From Stenotrophomonas raiganjensis (SeqCode) (GTDB lineage Bacteria > Pseudomonadota > Gammaproteobacteria > Xanthomonadales > Xanthomonadaceae), in assembly GCF_030658505.1 (NCBI RefSeq), contig NZ_JAUTXR010000109.1:1-64000 (forward strand): a DNA stretch of 64,000 nucleotides, read 5' to 3'. Position 1 is the first letter of the stretch. The number at the start of each line of letters is the position of its first letter. Shown piece by piece: positions 1 through 8,071 of this stretch. The position numbers were made by a program, and so were the translations under genes. The notes under the pieces are model-generated. The model was not told the DNA's origin. It worked only from the letters and a program-made list of their open reading frames with translations, and searched no databases.

Positions 1-150
1 TTCTCAACTGACGGTGCAAAAAAAGGCCTGGGCGCACGGTCAGGGAGGCGAACCGCCCCAACTTTTGACCCTCCCCCCGCCACCGGACGGTTTCCTGCGA
101 GCGCGGGCAGCGCATCAGCGCGCCGGTGAGGGTTCGGAAAGCGGGTTCTG

Positions 151-213
151 GTAGTGCCGGCCGCTGGCCGGCAATCCGACCATCGCTGAATGCCGGCCAG
201 CGGCCGGCACTAC
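151..213. repeat. SMAG/GTAG-type REP dimer
   Basis: Two facing copies of a 23-bp palindromic unit, GTAGTGCCGGCCGCTGGCCGGCA type (151-173), with its reverse complement at 191-213 ending in CTAC, separated by 17 bases. The GTAG head plus GC-rich stem fits the SMAG elements described in S. maltophilia. As RNA it would fold into two hairpins or one long stem. Bases 1-150 upstream show no gene or clear signal. Confidence 0.85.
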
Positions 214-273
214 CACGTCGCTCCTGCTCCTGCCTTTGACTCCGTCACCGCGCCAGCGCAGGGAGCTGTCCTG

Positions 274-377
274 CAGGGGCTGATGGGTCAGCGCAGGACC
301 GTTGGCGCCATGGATGGCGCCATCGAGCCCCCATGGATGGGTTCACGGCGTGTCCTGCGCTGACCCATCAGCCCCTG
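274..377. repeat. Long inverted repeat with nested hairpin
   Basis: Perfect 26-bp arms (274-299 and 352-377, beginning CAGGGGCTGATGGGTCAGCG) face each other across 52 bases. The loop holds a second perfect hairpin, TGGCGCCA-tgga-TGGCGCCA (303-322), and a CCAT-gg-ATGG stem near 331-340. There is no ORF inside and no obvious T-tract. It is probably a non-autonomous intergenic repeat or a strong structural terminator for the gene to the left; family unknown. Confidence 0.7.
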
Positions 378-429
378 CCTGCCAGGAAGAATCAAGGCGA
401 CGAACGCGCACGCATTTCAATCCCGCCCC

Positions 430-460
430 TTGACCTCAACCAATGTTGAGGTGCGATAAC
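430..460 (+). promoter_or_regulatory. SoxR-type promoter/operator upstream of sodA
   Basis: A TTGACC -35 (430-435) and GATAAC -10 (455-460) are separated by 19 bp. The long spacer carries the dyad CCTCAAC-caat-GTTGAGG (434-451). A 19-bp spacer with a centred CCTCAA/TTGAGG dyad is the hallmark of MerR-family promoters. It closely resembles the known SoxR box (CCTCAAGTTAACTTGAGG) that overlaps the -35 of soxS in E. coli. It lies 50 bp before the sodA start. Binding by SoxR is inferred; no soxR gene is in the window. Confidence 0.65.
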
Positions 461-509
461 AATCTCCCCACGGCCAACCTCTCTGGCCTTCCCCACGGAG
501 ATTGCTTCG

Positions 510-1139
510 ATGTCGTACTCGCTTCCCCCGCTCCCCTATGCCTACGACGCCCTTGAGCCGCATTTCGATGCGCGCACGATGGAGATCCACCACAGCAAGC
601 ACCACCAGACCTACATCAACAACCTCAACGCCGCCATCGAGCAGGCCGGCATCGCCGAGCAGCCGGTCGAGGCGCTGATCGCCAACCTCGATGCCGTGCC
701 CGAGGCGCAGCGTGGCGCGGTCCGTAACAACGGCGGTGGCCACGCCAACCACAGCCTGTTCTGGACCGTACTCAGCACCAACGGTGGTGCACCCGATGAT
801 GAGCTGGCCGCCGCCATCGACCGCGATCTTGGCGGCTTCGATGCCTTCAAGGATGCCTTCACCAAGGCGGCGCAGACCCGCTTCGGCAGCGGCTGGGCCT
901 GGCTGACCAGCGATCGCGATGGCCGCCTGCAGGTGGAAAGCAGCGCCAACCAGGACAGCCCGCTGATGGGTGCAGCCGTGGGCCTGTCCGGCAACACCCC
1001 GATCCTCGCACTGGATGTCTGGGAACACGCCTACTACCTGCACTACCAGAACCGTCGCCCGGACTACATCGGTGCGTTCTTCAACATCATCAACTGGGCC
1101 GAGGTCGGCCGGCGCTACCGCCAGGCCAGGGCCTCATGA
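510..1139 (+). CDS. sodA: Superoxide dismutase, Mn type
   Basis: Converts superoxide to H2O2 and O2 in the cytoplasm. The 209-residue length and N-terminus ([19 protein letters not shown]) are very close to E. coli SodA. Metal ligands are visible at H27 (EIHHSKHH), H81 ([11 protein letters not shown]), D169 and H173 ([10 protein letters not shown]). The GGGH context and the Gln in ANQDSPL are characteristic of manganese rather than iron enzymes. Start supported by CGGAG 9 nt upstream. The next gene overlaps its stop by ATGA, so the two are probably co-translated. A SoxR-type promoter precedes it, pointing to induction by redox-cycling stress. Confidence 0.96.
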   Translation: MSYSLPPLPYAYDALEPHFDARTMEIHHSKHHQTYINNLNAAIEQAGIAEQPVEALIANLDAVPEAQRGAVRNNGGGHANHSLFWTVLSTNGGAPDDELAAAIDRDLGGFDAFKDAFTKAAQTRFGSGWAWLTSDRDGRLQVESSANQDSPLMGAAVGLSGNTPILALDVWEHAYYLHYQNRRPDYIGAFFNIINWAEVGRRYRQARAS

Positions 1140-1711
1140 GCGGCGAGACACTGCCGTACGCCGGGCCGTGGGCGGGGGTCTTCCCCGCCCCGGCCCCGGT
1201 GCCGTCGGTCGAGATGCCGCCGCGTGCCCTGCGGCGGCTGCTCGGCCACTTTCCTACCGGCGTGGCCATCGTCTGCGCACGCGATGCGCAGGGCAACCCC
1301 ATCGGCCTGACCATCAATTCGTTCGTGCCGGTGTCATTGCAGCCGCCATTGGTGCTGTGGAACCTGGCGTTGCATGCGCAGAGCCTGTCCACCTTCCAGC
1401 GCGCCACCCGCTTTGCAATCAGTGTGCTGGCCGCCGACCAGGAAGCGCTGGCCCGGCGCTTCGCCGATCCGCAGGTGCGCGACCGTTTCGACGGCCTGCC
1501 CTTGCTGGACGACGACGCAGAGGCCCCGCCACGCATTGCCGGTGCGGTCGCCCATCTCACCTGTACCCGCCACGCGATGTGGCCGGTGGGCGATCACCTG
1601 CTGCTGGCCGGACGCATCATCGAGGTGCACGAGAACGGCGGCGCGCCGCTGCTGTTCCATCGCGGCCGCTTCCAGCCCGGCCCGGCCGAGCTGCTGGTGG
1701 AGGTGCGCTGA
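1136..1711 (+). CDS. Flavin reductase-like FMN-binding protein
   Basis: A 191-residue protein of the flavin_Reduct family, which binds FMN and usually transfers electrons from NAD(P)H to flavin for a partner oxygenase or supplies reduced flavin. The core begins near residue 24 ([22 protein letters not shown]) and contains the family's PTGV and [16 protein letters not shown] motifs, with FHRGRFQ near the C-terminus. Its ATG overlaps the sodA stop (ATGA) and its own stop overlaps the next ATG, so it lies in a tight operon with sodA. The physiological partner is not evident; a role in oxidative-stress repair is inferred only from context. Confidence 0.85.
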   Translation: MSGETLPYAGPWAGVFPAPAPVPSVEMPPRALRRLLGHFPTGVAIVCARDAQGNPIGLTINSFVPVSLQPPLVLWNLALHAQSLSTFQRATRFAISVLAADQEALARRFADPQVRDRFDGLPLLDDDAEAPPRIAGAVAHLTCTRHAMWPVGDHLLLAGRIIEVHENGGAPLLFHRGRFQPGPAELLVEVR

Positions 1712-2046
1712 TGAACATCGAAGCCCTGGAATGCATGCTTGCCAACGGCAAGGATGGCGCGCTGCTGCGCTTCGGCCTGGGCAAGGGCTGGCTGGATGCC
1801 GGCAACCCGGTACGCGCGGCCACCCACCTGGGTCGGTGCGTGGTGCTTGATCCGCAGTATTCTGCGGCGTGGAAGCTGCTGGGCAAAGCCTGGCTGGCCA
1901 GTGGCCAGCCGCAGGCGGCGCGCGAGGCCTGGCAGCGCGGGCTGAGCGTGGCCGGCAGCAAGGGGGACCAGCAGGCACGCAAGGAAATGCAGGTGTTCCT
2001 GCGCCGCCTGGACCGCGAACAGGCGGCCCTGGCGAAGGCGGGCTGA
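1711..2046 (+). CDS. TPR-repeat protein, small
   Basis: A 111-residue soluble protein starting at the ATG that shares one base with the preceding stop codon (TGATG arrangement). Two tetratricopeptide-like helical hairpins can be seen: residues ~20-50 (RFGLGKGWLDAGNPVRAATHLGRCV) and ~52-85 (DPQYSAAWKLLGKAWLASGQ). The tail is basic and helical. TPRs mediate protein-protein contacts; no catalytic motif is present. It is the third gene of the sodA operon, so it may be co-induced. The partner is unknown. Confidence 0.8.
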   Translation: MNIEALECMLANGKDGALLRFGLGKGWLDAGNPVRAATHLGRCVVLDPQYSAAWKLLGKAWLASGQPQAAREAWQRGLSVAGSKGDQQARKEMQVFLRRLDREQAALAKAG

Positions 2047-2051
2047 GTCGA

Positions 2052-3200
2052 TCAGCCCGCGTTGGCCGATGCCGGTGCGGACATGATGTCCGGCATCGGC
2101 AGGCGGCGCGGCTTGCTCGGGAACGCGTGCCGCAGGATGCGCCAGACCACCTGGCCGAACTGGCGCGGCAGCGAGCCGTTGTTGTAGTGCTGGCCGTAAC
2201 GGCGGCAGATGTCCTTCACTTCCTTGGCGATGGCCGCATAGCGGTTGGCCGGCAGGTCCGGGTAGAAGTGGTGCTCGATCTGGTGGCTGAGGTTGCCCGA
2301 CAGCACGTTGATCAGGAAGCCGCCGCTGATGTTGGACGAACCGCGCAGCTGGCGCAGGTACCAGTGTCCACGCGACTCATTGCGCAGGCACTCCTTCGGG
2401 AAGGTTTCCGACTCGGCGGTGAAGTGGCCGCAGAAGATGATCACGTAGGTCCAGATGTTGCGCAGGCCGTTGGCGACCAGGTTGCCCAGCATCACGGTGA
2501 GGAAGAACGGACCGGCCAGCAGCGGGAAGAACACGTAATCCTTCAGCACCTGGCGCAGCATCTTGCGCGCCACCGGGCGGGTCTGCAGCCACATCGCACG
2601 GCCGCTCATGCGGCCCTTCAGCCAGCGCCCCAGGCGCAGGTCCTGCGCGGCCACGCCCCACTGGAACAGCAGCGCGAAGATCGGCGCGATGATCGGCTGC
2701 AGCAGGTAGAACGGCTTCCAGCGCTGTTCCGGGAAGATGCGCAGCAGGCCGTAGCCGATGTCATCGTCCATGCCGCGCACGTTGGTGTAGGTGTGGTGGC
2801 GGAAATTGTGGGTCTTGCGCCAGTTGTCGGCGGTGGCCACGATGTCCCATTCGTAGGTGTTGCCGTTGAGCTTGGGGTCACCGGTCCAGTCGAACTGGCC
2901 ATGCATGACGTTGTGGCCCAGCTCCATGTTCTCCAGGATCTTCGACAGCGCCAGCAGCAGCGTGCCGGTGATTGCGGCCGGCCACAGCAGCGGCATCCAG
3001 AACAGCGGCGAGAACGCCGCCAGGAACAGCAGGCCACGGCCACCCACGCCGAACCAGCGCACGGCGGCGGCCACGCGGCGGATGTAGCGGGTATCGGAGG
3101 CGCCGAGGCTGCCGATCACACGGTCGCGGATCGCGTCGAGTTCCTCACCGAAGGCATGCATCTCGGCAGTACTCAGGGCACGGTCGGTAGCGCGGGTCAT
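2052..3200 (-). CDS. Membrane fatty-acid (acyl-CoA) desaturase
   Basis: A 382-residue integral membrane di-iron desaturase that introduces a cis double bond into acyl chains using O2 and electrons from a ferredoxin-type reductase. All three histidine boxes are present: HNVMH (~H105), HNFRHH (~H137) and HQIEHHFYP (~H300). Hydrophobic segments precede box 1 and lie between boxes 2 and 3. It sits 11 nt downstream of the reductase gene on the same strand. This pairing plus a divergent TetR gene matches the Pseudomonas DesB/DesC-DesT arrangement. The precise position specificity cannot be read from sequence. Confidence 0.92.
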   Translation of the reverse strand: MTRATDRALSTAEMHAFGEELDAIRDRVIGSLGASDTRYIRRVAAAVRWFGVGGRGLLFLAAFSPLFWMPLLWPAAITGTLLLALSKILENMELGHNVMHGQFDWTGDPKLNGNTYEWDIVATADNWRKTHNFRHHTYTNVRGMDDDIGYGLLRIFPEQRWKPFYLLQPIIAPIFALLFQWGVAAQDLRLGRWLKGRMSGRAMWLQTRPVARKMLRQVLKDYVFFPLLAGPFFLTVMLGNLVANGLRNIWTYVIIFCGHFTAESETFPKECLRNESRGHWYLRQLRGSSNISGGFLINVLSGNLSHQIEHHFYPDLPANRYAAIAKEVKDICRRYGQHYNNGSLPRQFGQVVWRILRHAFPSKPRRLPMPDIMSAPASANAG

Positions 3201-3211
3201 GGCAGGCGTCC

Positions 3212-4282
3212 TCAGAGATCCAGGGTCAGGTCGGTGGTCGGTGCGCTCACGCAGATCCGCACCGGCTGTGCCGATTCGGACTGCAGGTCACCGGTGCGCA
3301 GGTGGCGGGTGGCGCCACTGACGCGGTCACAGGTGCAGGTATTGCAGATGCCCATGCGGCAACCATGCTTGGGCTTGATGCCATGGGCTTCCAGGCTTTC
3401 CAGCAGCGAGCGGCCACGCGGCACGCTCAACTGGCGGCCACTGCGGGCCAGGGTCAGCGACACTTCGCCTTCGCTGCTGGCATCACGCAACGGCGCCGGC
3501 GGGGTGAAGGCTTCGGCCTGGAAACCGGCCACCTGGTGCGCCAGGCGCTCGCGCGCAGCGGCAACGAAGCCGTCCGGGCCGCAGGCCAGCACATGTCGCT
3601 GCGCCAACGGCGTGTCATCGCCGGCCACCTGCAGATCATGGCGATCGATGCGCGCGGCCGGTGCTTCGCCTTCTCGGGTGGTCAGCAGGTGCACGCGCAG
3701 GTTCGGGTGCGCTGCGGCCAGCGCCTGCAGTTCATCACGGAACTGCAGGTGGGCGGCGGTGCGCTCCCAGTAGAACAGGTCCACCGGTGCTGCCAGCGGG
3801 CGCTGGCAGGCGTCGCGCAACAGGCTGCGCATCGGCGTGATGCCACTGCCGGCCGCCAGCAGCAGCACCGGCGCCGCGGCCGGCATATGGAATTCGCCGA
3901 AGGCGGCATCGAGACGGAACAGCTCGCCCGGCTGCGCATGGTTCACCAAGTGCTGGCTGACCCGCCCGCCATCGACCGCCTTGACGGTGATCGCCAGCTC
4001 GTGCGGCCCCAATGCGGTCGGGCTGTAGCTGCGCTGCCACAGGCGCCCTTCAATCTCGACGCCGAGGGTGACGTGCTGGCCGGCACGCATGCCGGCCCAG
4101 TGCCGGTTGGTGCGCAGGACCAGGGTCGCCGCGCCCTCCCCGGCCGGCTCGCGCCGGACCAGGCGGGCCATCGGCTCGCGCAGGGTCCACAGGGGATTGA
4201 GCTGGCCCGCCCAGAAGTCGAACAGCGACGGCGACAGCCAGCGGTACGGAGAGAACAGGGACGGACGGACGGCAGCGCTCAT
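3212..4282 (-). CDS. Ferredoxin reductase with C-terminal 2Fe-2S domain
   Basis: Electron donor, very probably to the neighbouring desaturase. About 356 residues: an FAD-binding domain with RSYSPTA (flavin-binding RxYS, ~80-90), an NAD(P)-binding domain with LLLAAGSGITPMRSLL, and a C-terminal plant-type 2Fe-2S domain with CRMGICNTC and a later Cys in VRICVSAP. A longer reading frame begins at 4321 inside the operator, but ATG 4282 (MSAAVRPS) leaves the intergenic promoter free and is preferred. It is co-directional with the desaturase, with an 11-nt gap. Expression is likely repressed by the divergent TetR protein. Confidence 0.9.
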   Translation of the reverse strand: MSAAVRPSLFSPYRWLSPSLFDFWAGQLNPLWTLREPMARLVRREPAGEGAATLVLRTNRHWAGMRAGQHVTLGVEIEGRLWQRSYSPTALGPHELAITVKAVDGGRVSQHLVNHAQPGELFRLDAAFGEFHMPAAAPVLLLAAGSGITPMRSLLRDACQRPLAAPVDLFYWERTAAHLQFRDELQALAAAHPNLRVHLLTTREGEAPAARIDRHDLQVAGDDTPLAQRHVLACGPDGFVAAARERLAHQVAGFQAEAFTPPAPLRDASSEGEVSLTLARSGRQLSVPRGRSLLESLEAHGIKPKHGCRMGICNTCTCDRVSGATRHLRTGDLQSESAQPVRICVSAPTTDLTLDL

Positions 4283-4303
4283 GGGCGCACTATACGGGCG
4301 CAC

Positions 4304-4327
4304 ATACACCTGTGTATACATGTGTAT
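4304..4327. promoter_or_regulatory. Tandem palindromic operator between desaturase operon and tetR
   Basis: Two overlapping dyads lie in the 62-bp divergent region: ATACAC-CT-GTGTAT (4304-4317, perfect 6-2-6) and ATACA-TG-TGTAT (4316-4327, perfect 5-2-5). The centres are about 11 bp apart, one helical turn. This is the expected size for a TetR-family operator that would control both directions. Binding is inferred. Confidence 0.6.
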
Positions 4328-4344
4328 ATTGAACCGGATTGGGT

Positions 4345-5031
4345 ATGATTCAGCCTCGCCCCACCGGAACCCCCATGGCCGCCGCCACCGCCTTGTCGAC
4401 GCCCGAAGATGCCAACAGCCCGGCCCGCCGTACGGTGAGCCGCGAAGATCTGCTGGCCGCCGCCCTGAAGCTGATCGGGCCGCACCGCAGCCTGTCCACG
4501 CTCAGCCTGCGCGAAGTGGCACGCGAGGCCGGCATCGCGCCGAACAGCTTCTACCGGCAGTTCCGCGACATGGACGAACTGGCCGTGGCGCTGATCGATG
4601 CGGCCGGCCGCTCGCTGCGCACCATCATCGGCGAGGCCCGCCAACGCGCCACCTCCACCGCCACCAGCGTGGTGCGGGTCTCGGTGGAGACCTTCATGGA
4701 ACAGCTGCGCGCCGACGACAAGCTGCTGCACGTGCTGCTGCGCGAGGGCGCAGTCGGCTCGGACGACTTCAAGCACGCGGTCGAACGCGAGCTGCACTAC
4801 TTCGAGGAAGAGCTGCAGCACGATCTGGTGCGCCTGGCCGCACTGGATGGCGCCGTACTGCATGCGCCGGAACTGGTGGCCAAGGCCATCACCCGGCTGG
4901 TGTTCGCGATGGGTGCCACCGCCATGGATCTGCCGCCGGAGAAGGATCCGGAGCTGGTCGAACAGATCTCCACGATGATCCGCATGATCATCGTCGGCGC
5001 CCGCACCCCCGCCGCGTTCCGCCGCGGCTGA
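4345..5031 (+). CDS. TetR regulator, DesT/FabR-like
   Basis: About 228 residues with an N-terminal TetR helix-turn-helix (LSLREVAREAGIAPNSFYRQF, ~residues 58-80) followed by an all-helical ligand domain. The HTH and first core helices (FRDMDELAVALIDAAGRSLR) resemble E. coli FabR and Pseudomonas DesT. Those proteins sense the unsaturated:saturated acyl-CoA/ACP balance and repress unsaturated fatty-acid genes. It is divergent from a desaturase/reductase operon across a double palindrome, which strongly supports that role. ATG 4345 is chosen; ATG 4375 (MAAATALS) is an alternative, and the first 35 residues look unstructured. Confidence 0.88.
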   Translation: MIQPRPTGTPMAAATALSTPEDANSPARRTVSREDLLAAALKLIGPHRSLSTLSLREVAREAGIAPNSFYRQFRDMDELAVALIDAAGRSLRTIIGEARQRATSTATSVVRVSVETFMEQLRADDKLLHVLLREGAVGSDDFKHAVERELHYFEEELQHDLVRLAALDGAVLHAPELVAKAITRLVFAMGATAMDLPPEKDPELVEQISTMIRMIIVGARTPAAFRRG

Positions 5032-5414
5032 TTCCTGCCCGATTGCCGGATCGATGGCGTCCGGCCCTGGCGGCAGACGCTGCGCTCCCCAGTGGGTCTT
5101 CACCTCGATTGTCGCAGCGCAGCGACGGACGCCCGAGCGCCTGCATGAACTGGATCACCCGTCACATATCTACATATGTGAATAGGGTTTCGCGTGGTTC
5201 CGACACGATCTTCATGACGCCCTCACCTGCCGTGCACTATTCCAGCACGGCGACCCATTCAGCTGAATACGTCAGTGAACGGCGTTTGAACCCAATCGGT
5301 GTCGCTGCAGGCGTTTCAGATTAATTGCATGGCCCAGGCAAGACCCGATCCGCACAGTGCCGCCTCCGGCCCTGCGGATGCAGGTCCCACCCAACGTTCC
5401 AAGGAGACACATCC
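5032..5414. promoter_or_regulatory. Intergenic region with two dyads before the autotransporter
   Basis: No credible gene is seen. The region is more AT-rich than its surroundings from about 5160 on. It holds a CACATA-N6-TATGTG inverted repeat (5163-5180) and a perfect 12-bp palindrome ATTCAGCTGAAT (5257-5268). Either could be a regulator site for the downstream autotransporter. An AAGGAG ribosome-binding site (about 5400-5405) precedes ATG 5415. Confidence 0.4.
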
Positions 5415-6011
5415 ATGCGCATGATGCAGTTCACACCGAAGATTGCTTCCACTTTTGTCCGATCACGGCTGAGCCAGATTATTGCCACCGCATTGATTCT
5501 GGCCGGTGGAGCGTCGTGGGCGCAGGCCCAGTCGATCGGCCCGGGGCAGACGCTCGTGATCACGCCGGGCAGCCCTCGCGAAGGCACCCAAGTATCGTTG
5601 GCTGGTGGAACGCTCATTGTTCGCGACGCGAACGTAGGCAGGATCAGTTCGGCTTCAACTGCAGGTGGTCAGCCGTCAAGCATCCAACTGTACGGCGCAA
5701 CGCTCAACAACGCCTCAACAAGCCCGAGCCAGGTTGCAAACAGCAATGCCATCCTTGATAACTCAACAGTTCTCGGCGGCATGACGCTCTCTTCGCAACG
5801 ACATTCCCCCGAGCGCCCCCGCGCTTCAATCACAGCAAACGAAAGCCAGATCAGCGGGCATTCTTTCGCACTCAATGCAAACGCCGGCGGCACCTTGAAT
5901 GCCAGCAGGACACAATTGACCAGCGACATGATTGCCATTCGAATTGGTGCTGCTGCGGTCAACCTTCGGAGTGGATCAGCGCCATTGGCGAAGAAAATGG
6001 CATCAGGATGA
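5415..6011 (+). pseudogene. Autotransporter, N-terminal fragment (frameshifted)
   Basis: Encodes a start with an extended signal peptide (MRMMQFTPKIASTF...ALILAGGASWAQAQ, cleavage near residue 38). It is followed by a Ser/Thr/Asn-rich passenger typical of beta-helix autotransporters (GGTLIVRDANVGR, GATLNNASTS, DNSTVLGGMTLSS). It ends at a TGA at 6009-6011 without a beta-barrel. The remaining protein continues in another frame in the next ORF. In that second frame the reading upstream of its ATG (WISAIGEENGIRMSYSTV) is open and autotransporter-like, so the two parts were once one gene of about 798 codons. The indel lies roughly within 5930-5995. It is either a real inactivation or an assembly error. 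Confidence 0.75.
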
Positions 6012-7810
6012 GCTATTCCACCGTGCTCGCTGCCGAGTCTCCCGACAGCTCCTACTGGGGATTGCTCGTAGATGATTCGCGGCTGGAAGGGCGAGCCGGA
6101 GCCGCATTGTCGCTTGCTGCTGGGACGCACCCTGAAGTCATGCGAGTCGCCCTGCAGAACAATGCCGTTCTGGTCGGAGGCAATGGGAATATCATTGAGA
6201 TCGGTAGCGATGCTGCCTATGACATCACCGCCCGCACCTCCACGCTCAAGGGCGATATCACCATCGCCGATACCGCCACCGGCGCGCTGCGCTTCCTTGA
6301 CGGCCTCGACCTCACCGGCCGCATCCTCGGCCCGGCCGATGTCACCGTCGATCAGGGCGGCCGCTGGACGCTGTCCGGCGACAGCAACACCGGCAACCTC
6401 ACCCTGGGTGCGGGCAGCGACATCTTCCTCGGTGCTGCGGGTACGGCGGCGTATCCGCAGCTGACCGTCAACGGCAACTACGCCGGCAACGGCGGCACCC
6501 TGCACTTCAACACGGTGCTGGCCGGCGACGACGCAGCAAGCTCGCGCATGCACGTGACCGGTGATACCAGCGGCACCACCCAGGTCACCGTCAACAACAT
6601 TGCCGGCGCTGGCGCACAGACCGTCAACGGCATTCCGCTGGTGCAGGTGGACGGTGCCAGCAATGGCCGCCTCGCACTGCAGGGCCGCGCCATCGGTGGC
6701 ATGTACGAGTATTTCCTGCGCAAGGGCACACCCGGCGCGACCAACGGCAACTGGTACCTGACCTCGGCCTACACCGGCGATCCGTGCGACATCAATCCGG
6801 CGCTGCCGGAGTGCAAGCCTGTGGATCCGACCGACCCGACCGACCCGGTTGATCCGGTGGACCCGGAAGTGCCGGTCGACCCGGTCCCCGTGCTGCGTCC
6901 GGAGCCCGGAGCGTACCTGGCCAACCAGGCCGCGGCCGTGCAGATGTTCCAGCTGCGTCGCCACGACCGTGGCGAGCCCGGTTTCGACCGCGCCCGCATC
7001 GGTACCTGGGTGCGCGCCGGGCGTGACCAGCTGCAGGCGAACGTGGCCGGCCAGGTCGATGCCCGCACCCACATCAACACCCTGCAACTGGGCAGTGATG
7101 TCTGGCGCTGGGGCGATGGCCGCGGCCAGGTCGGCGTGATGCTCGGCAGCGGCGAGGCGACCACGCAGGCGGTGTCGACGCTGAGCGGCTATGGCACCCG
7201 CGGCAAGGTCAAGGGCAAGTCGGCCGGTGTCTACCTGGGCTGGGTGCAGGATGCACAGAGCAGTGCCGGCCTGTATGTGGACGGCTGGCTGCAGGCGGCG
7301 CGCTTCGACAACGAGGTGCAGGGCGAAGGCATTGCCCGTGAGACTTACGACTCCAGGACCCGCAGCGCGTCGCTGGAAGCCGGCTATGCCTGGGCCATCC
7401 GCAGCAGCGAGGCCAGCACGCTGTACCTGCAGCCGCAGGCGCAGCTGACCTGGACCGACTACGACGGCGACAGCCTGGTCGAGGCCAATGGCACCACGGT
7501 CGAGGATGGTCGTGGCGGTGGCCTCAACAGCCGCCTCGGCGTGCGCCTGTTTGGCCAGGGCACCCTGCAGGGCAACCGCGTGCAGCCGTTCCTGGCAGCG
7601 AACTGGCTGCGTGGCCAGCGCGATGAGTCGATGCGCTTCAACAGCGAGTCGTTGAGCGCGAAGACGCCGGAGAACCGCTACGAAGTGCAGGCCGGTGCCC
7701 AGCTGCAGCTGGGCCAGCGCTGGAGCGCATGGGGTGACCTGCGCGTGCAGCGTGGCGACAGCGGCTACCGCAACCACGGTGCCCAGGTGGGTCTGCGCGC
7801 CGCCTGGTAA
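6008..7810 (+). pseudogene. Autotransporter, passenger C-terminus and beta-barrel fragment
   Basis: 600 residues in the +2 frame, overlapping the first fragment by ATGA. Residues ~1-250 continue the beta-helical passenger and end in a pertactin-like junction (GNWYLTSAYTGD). Next comes a Pro/Asp/Val linker (PVDPTDPTDPVDPVDPEVPVDP, about 275-300). The last ~290 residues form the autotransporter barrel, starting FQLRRHDRGEPGFDRARIGTWVR and ending in aromatic W (GLRAAW). It has no signal peptide of its own and so could not be exported alone. The intact barrel suggests the frameshift is recent or artefactual. Similar proteins act in adhesion or autoaggregation; no enzymatic passenger motif was found. 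Confidence 0.78.
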
Positions 7811-7863
7811 GGCCCCTCGCCGCCCTGGGCCCCACCCGGGGCGGCGTTCCTCGATGCTCCATC

Positions 7864-7896
7864 GAACCCTGCCGGGCATGACATCCGGCAGGGTTC
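7864..7896 (+). terminator. Hairpin downstream of the autotransporter
   Basis: Perfect 12-bp stem GAACCCTGCCGG / CCGGCAGGGTTC around a 9-nt loop, 54 nt after the autotransporter stop. The following T-tract is weak, so termination efficiency is uncertain. A second GC stem (GCCGCCC/GGGCGGC) lies just before it. Confidence 0.55.
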
Positions 7897-7979
7897 TGGC
7901 GCTTATTTGTAATGTTATAACACTGTCGTCCGCGATGTTCTGATCCCGCTTTCGGCTTCGTGATTGCACGGACTTATTT

Positions 7980-7997
7980 ATATAGCCGTTGCTATAT
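7980..7997. promoter_or_regulatory. MntR box upstream of the TonB receptor
   Basis: Perfect inverted repeat ATATAGC-CGTT-GCTATAT (7-4-7). Its core TAGC-N4-GCTA matches the known E. coli MntR box (AAACATAGC-N4-GCTATGTTT) and the site before mntH at 11414-11429. It lies 75 bp before the receptor ATG in an AT-rich promoter region. Another palindrome, TGTTATAACA (7913-7922), lies 58 bp further upstream. Control by manganese through MntR is inferred from the shared motif and the neighbouring mntR gene. Confidence 0.75.
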
Positions 7998-8071
7998 CTA
8001 TAACCCTCTGCTTTCATATGCGTCAGCCAGGTCGCCCTCGCCGCCTTTCCTCTCCCAAGGACGACGCCTTC

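Noticed and set aside
151..213. Palindrome considered as simple rho-independent terminator
   Set aside because: The same GTAG-headed unit recurs at many sites in the window and has no T-tract, fitting REP elements better.
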